The translations under genes and the position numbers were made by a program. Below, one piece after another: positions 59,801-64,000 of a stretch of DNA of 64,000 nucleotides; the stretch's first letter is position 1; each line of letters starts with the position of its first letter. A model generated the notes under the pieces. That model had not been told where the DNA came from and made no database searches. It saw only the letters and a list, made by a program, of their open reading frames with translations. The stretch is from Helichrysum umbraculigerum (lineage: Eukaryota; Streptophyta; Magnoliopsida; Asterales; Asteraceae): assembly GCA_949592205.1 (NCBI GenBank), contig CATIUR010000006.1, positions 68,010,001 through 68,074,000 of the forward strand. The letters run 5' to 3'.

Positions 59801-62800
59801 GGAGAATATACATACAGTAGACACCAGCTTAAAGGCAATAGGTTGACTGAAACTACATCCCTATTTTGTTATGGATAATAGTTGTAACATGTTCGAAGAA
59901 CACTTGGCCTGTCAGAAGATCTATTTATATAACAAAAATGACATGAAACAATGATTTCTGGAGACATAAAAGCATGCTTAAGTGATAGCACAAATTCATC
60001 ATCAATGACAAGCCTTTTCCCAGAAGTGTATGATTACACTGAAGTATATACGCCAACATATGTAAAAACGTGTATTGATCCACTAAGACATTAACTTGAC
60101 ATATGAATTCAGCTTAAATTACATCCCATATTTGATGATTAGTGCCAGTAAATGGACCGCACCTGCTCAGCACTGTGAATTAGGACAGTTCCTTTAGTCT
60201 CAGTTGCACTAGTATCAACACCACCAGCAATGACGACCACCTATAGAACAATAAACACATTCAGCTTCAACAAAATGCAATACAAGAAAACAAATGGTGG
60301 GTGATACAACAATAAATTAGGCATTAGGTAAAAAAGCACGCATAATTTAGGTGGACAATCCAATGAATTTTACATTTATGTTTTATCCTTGCTAGATAGG
60401 GTCTTGAACAATCTGATTCTCTGGTAAGCAACTCACAACCCCCGTGTACAGCTAATTTTGAATATAATATTACTCATCCACTAACCAGTCACTTACACTT
60501 ATTTGCCAGAACCATTGTGCATAACATCTCATAGTATCCAACTACAGGTCGCACAATTAACCAAATGGATAAATTTGGGTTTATATGAATATGATATCTA
60601 ACGGGGCAAACAAACAACTACAATTAATATACAAAATGTTAAATATAACGAAAACAGGCCAATTAGGCCCAATAGTGTATTCTAATGATAAAAACACACT
60701 TCTAAAATCATGTATTAAATACCACGGGCACTTTTTAGCAAGACTCAAACAAAACACAGACAACATAAGTATTTTCAGACGCACCCCAACAAAAAAATTT
60801 GGAAACCATAAACATTCCATTTACCTTGCTCAACAAGGGTATCACAATCATTTCCCTAAATAATACACTGTCCTTATTTTTTAAGGTACAGTGATAAATC
60901 ATGCTGCTCACCAATGAAAAGCGTAAAAGAAAAAATTTAAAGATTCACAGAAAAAAATCACCTTGTGTAAAAACGCACGCTAGAATTACTCTAACTAGAA
61001 ATCAAAACATCAATTATCATTCAAAGAACTAAAAGGTAACATTTTGACAAGTACGCAGTACGTTATACATCAAGACAATACATGAACATGCAGAGATAGA
61101 GAGCATTCAAACAGCCTAAAAGACATCCATAAAAGACATCCAAAAAAGACATTCACCTTTGCCTTCTCTATTCTCTTTATACTCCCTACAGTATCTCCTT
61201 TTAGAACCATGCCTCTAACTGTTGTGCAATTCTGCAGACCTCCACCGACTAGTTTTGCAACTCTCACATTATCAACATTGAAATTTATTGGATTCTTTGG
61301 GCAAACTTGAATGCATGCCTGAAATGAAAAAACAAGATCAGTCGTGCTCTCTAGTTGAACTAATAAATTATAACCTTATGACAAGAAAAAAAAGTTACAT
61401 CTGCAATTAGAGGACATAGAATATCCTCCTGTCCATATTGTTTGCTAGCAACAGCAGCTTTCATCCTTAATACAACTTCATCTTTATTCCTCACATCCAT
61501 GGTGTCTGAACCTTCCTCTACCAATCCTTCTAAGATCTTAACAACCTGTAAACAAAGAGGTTAAACTCTGTACCTTTGGCAAAAACACGACACGTATTTG
61601 TTTAGTTCGGCATAGTCCAGACTCATGTGTTATGTATTTTATATAAATCAATGAGATTTTATAAGTAATTAGTACGGTTCTGCTGCAAAACTATATGCCT
61701 CAAGTTGGTAAGATTCAACACCAGGTCCTTTGTGTCTACCCAAGAGAGAAATGTACATTAACTATATATTACTTAACATGCAGGGAAGAGGCACGCTATA
61801 AAGAAGGTAGATTATTAGAGAAAACACTACATTATAAGTGACAATACTATAGTTTGACAAACCTCATTGATTGCTTTTGTGTATCCAATAATGATTTCAC
61901 TGGGATGCAGCCCCATCCTAATGAGGTCTTCAGCACCCTGGAGAAGCTCCCCTGCAAAAGAAACTACTAAGTTGGCTCCATCTCCAATTTCCTCCTGCTG
62001 TGCTTTCCCTGCCAATACCAAAAGTTTGGCTGCAGGATGCTGAATCTCAAGTTCGTTAACGATAGTCGCAGTATCACTAGTCACAAATAGCTTGTCCAGA
62101 TGATTTATAACCATTTTATTCATGCCTAACACACACAAAAAAGATTATGGTAAACAAGTTATTAACTGTTGGGGAAGAACAAACAATAATTACTCTGTAA
62201 TTATGCTAACACAGCATACTCAAACTTCACAGTCAATAGCATTGACAATAATCATTTCATGTTAACATAGAAACCAGCAAATAGTGTACAACTGTACATA
62301 ACTTTTCAACAGATATAAGTATGCTACGCTACCAACTTCCCATGGGGAGAAAAGATCGATACTTTAACCAAACTTGTTTTACATAACTCAGAAACATTAC
62401 CCTTTCAGTTTATTTTTCATTCTAACTAACGCTTCTACATTTTAAGACTAAAAATGCAAAACGTAGAACTCCTTATAAGTTGCATGTAAATAACAAATTT
62501 ACGTGCAAGGAAGCAGACACCAGTAACATACATTGATTAACAAGTTTGGAAAACTGCATTGAAAATGACTTATCAATCATTTTAACAAGCAACAAATAAG
62601 CTTCGAGTATTTCTAATTCTTAGCAAATTTCATTTTTAGTCTAACAAATCTGAACGTCACACTTAAATAGCACATACATTAATTAACACAATAATAATTA
62701 ACAGATTCTTCAAACACCTTTATCCAATAAAAGTAGTAGCATTTTAAAGAATGAAACAAATCAAACAGTTAACAGCACAACAAAACAAAACAGAAACAGT

Positions 62801-62959
62801 TAAACACATACCATTGGGACCAAGAGAAGTTCTGGTAATTGTAGAAAGCTGTTTACAAGCATCGATATTCTTGATAACAGCTTCATCTAATCCAGATAGA
62901 TGTTTGTGTCCTTCTTTTAGCATTCCCTGGATACCATAAGGCTGCGTCTGTAGCCCCAT
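56863..62959 (-). CDS. CCT8: T-complex chaperonin subunit theta, CCT8, 13 coding exons, 547 aa
   Basis: Subunit of the cytosolic group II chaperonin TRiC/CCT, an ATP-driven double ring of eight different subunits that folds actin, tubulin and, in plants, KNOX homeodomain proteins moving cell to cell. Exons: 62812-62959, 61863-62125, 61399-61545, 61157-61318, 60163-60240, 59437-59570, 59147-59219, 58959-59039, 58754-58876, 58565-58659, 57915-58124, 57221-57278, 56863-56934; all GT-AG, phases consistent. Family signatures: SLGPNGMNKM near 45-54 (nucleotide site), EEIGDGAN (catalytic loop region), the apical domain in the middle, VPGAAATEIELA, and GIDLEEG near the C-terminus. The theta identity comes from the N-terminus (QPYGIQGMLKEGHKHLSGLD) and the KPAGGPS tail. 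The length fits plant CCT8 (about 549). A 5' UTR intron is likely at 62988-63385. Confidence 0.96.
57447..57637. mobile_element. MITE-like inverted repeat in a CCT8 intron
   Basis: The ends AGAGTGTTCGGGTTAGC and, from the right, AGGGTGTTTGGCTTAGC are inverted, and the interior is rich in inverted AGCTTTTT/AAAAGCT motifs. It lies in intron 57279-57914. No clear TSD, so the superfamily (hAT or Harbinger type) is unresolved. Confidence 0.5.
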
Positions 62960-62987
62960 CTTTATCGATTTATATAGTGGTTAACGC

Positions 62988-63385
62988 CTACAAGACAAAA
63001 TCCTGGAAATAACACCTGAGATTAATTTAGTTTTTTATAACAGTTAGATCAAAATCAAATATAAAACCTTAACCGCATATAAATACATACACACACACAA
63101 ACACACACTTAAATCAGCTTCAGTAGCATACAAATTAGCCGTGTGAGTACGTATATATATACCTATAAAAATCGAATACTGTAGTTACGATCGCTAAAAC
63201 AGTCGTATAAACAGTTAATATAATAACCTAATGATCAAGAATTGAAAAAAAAACCTAAAATAAAACACCAGTTGTTAATTAATTAATAGTTAAACCTAGA
63301 CATTAACTTCAGAGTGTTTATTACTGGTTATGAGCTACAATTAAACCTTGATATTTTGGAAATGAGAATTTAACCTAAAAATTAC
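62988..63385 (-). other. CCT8 5' UTR intron
   Basis: Minus-strand donor CAACAG|GTAATT at 63386/63385 and acceptor TTGTAG before GCGTTAACC at 62988/62987. This leaves a first non-coding exon from about 63480 to 63386 and puts the ATG 29 bases into the second exon. Inferred from splice motifs only. Confidence 0.6.
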
Positions 63386-63512
63386 CTGTTGAGTGTAGTA
63401 GTGAGATCTGATGGAAACGAGAGGAAATGATGAGCGGAAGAAGAAGAACGAAAAAGGCTGCACTGCGTTAGGTTTCACGGTGAGCGGGAGATTGAGTAAA
63501 TTCCAGAACAAT

Positions 63513-63560
63513 TGGGCTGTTCATTTTTTTATTATTGGGCCTCTAATTAGTTATTGGGCT
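63513..63560 (-). promoter_or_regulatory. Site II (TGGGCY) cluster in the CCT8 promoter
   Basis: Three TGGGCC/T motifs at 63513-63518, 63536-63541 and 63555-63560 lie just upstream of the inferred CCT8 transcription start. Such site II elements are bound by TCP factors and are typical of growth-linked housekeeping genes in plants. The remaining sequence to 64000 shows no gene. Confidence 0.55.
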
Positions 63561-64000
63561 TAGTGTGTCCATACATGAGTTTTTGTGAAACGAATATAAT
63601 TTTAGGGAATTTAATTTATTATCCATTATCCATTTTTTTAGTATACATAAAATCATGTCCAATAAAAAATACTTTGTTAGAATTTATGGACTATGGTTGG
63701 GGACGCTAGTTCGTACACGAGGTGCAAATCGCTTTTGTGCTTTGTATTCATCCATTTGCATTTTGTATATACCTTTTGTATAACACCTATATATAACGGT
63801 ATACGCAAAGTGCATACGTCATGAGTCATGACGAAGTGAAAAAACCAAAAAAAAAAAAACATTGCAACATTATAAAATAGTTAAAGACTCCGCAAATCAA
63901 AAATCTTGATGTAATAGTTAAAGACTTCATGCTCAACTTATAGTCTTGTCATTGTTCGTAATTATACTCATGTAATTTAGAGAAAAGTATGTTGGACTTA

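Overview
This is a eudicot nuclear genome window: intron-rich genes with GT-AG introns, Arabidopsis-type TTTAGGG repeats, AT-rich spacers and many plant transposons. I suspect an asterid, perhaps Asteraceae, but the sequence alone does not settle this. All coordinates were worked out by hand reading of splice sites, reading frames and target-site duplications (TSDs).

Five conventional protein-coding genes are recognisable. From left to right they are: the 5' part of a secreted GH17 beta-1,3-glucanase (1-927, minus, cut by the window edge); PNG1, cytosolic peptide:N-glycanase (6053-12031, minus, 16 coding exons, 733 aa, catalytic triad intact); CSI1/POM2-like, the armadillo plus C2 protein that links cellulose synthase to microtubules (15334-25192, minus, 7 coding exons, 2149 aa); ACINUS, a SAP-domain subunit of the ASAP splicing complex (36536-40730, plus, 615 aa); and CCT8, the theta subunit of the cytosolic chaperonin (56863-62959, minus, 13 coding exons, 547 aa). 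For each complete gene the exon phases add up to one uninterrupted frame. There is also one small cysteine-rich secreted peptide gene (3294-3521) and a candidate first exon of another (28285-28366). The genes are unrelated housekeeping and cell-wall functions and do not form a pathway.

The spaces between genes are filled with mobile elements, most of which can be bounded by exact TSDs. They are: two hAT elements (1249-2031 and 2581-2925); a long-TIR Mutator-like element (MULE) carrying an intact PB1-like ORF (3904-5707); a Helitron just upstream of PNG1 (12148-12919); an inverted-repeat element (13102-14110); a Tourist-like MITE (14640-14829); a small MULE-type MITE (27595-27725); a hAT-type element with an inner MITE (30155-31128); a MULE (31176-34286) whose left TIR is interrupted by a solo LTR (31258-33549); a small Helitron (34806-35179); a fold-back MULE-type element whose core is telomere-like repeat ending in a 47-bp perfect palindrome (41857-42701); a young, complete Ty3/gypsy chromovirus with intact gag-pol and an extra upstream coiled-coil ORF (43271-53339), apparently nested in a hAT element (about 43091-54108); and a PIF/Harbinger element that kept only a damaged Myb/SANT ORF1 (54277-56434).

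The observations most worth a second look are the PB1-only MULE, the telomere-repeat fold-back element, the extra ORF in the LTR retrotransposon, the CpG-dense GTCGCA arrays shared by unrelated transposons, and the small secreted peptides.
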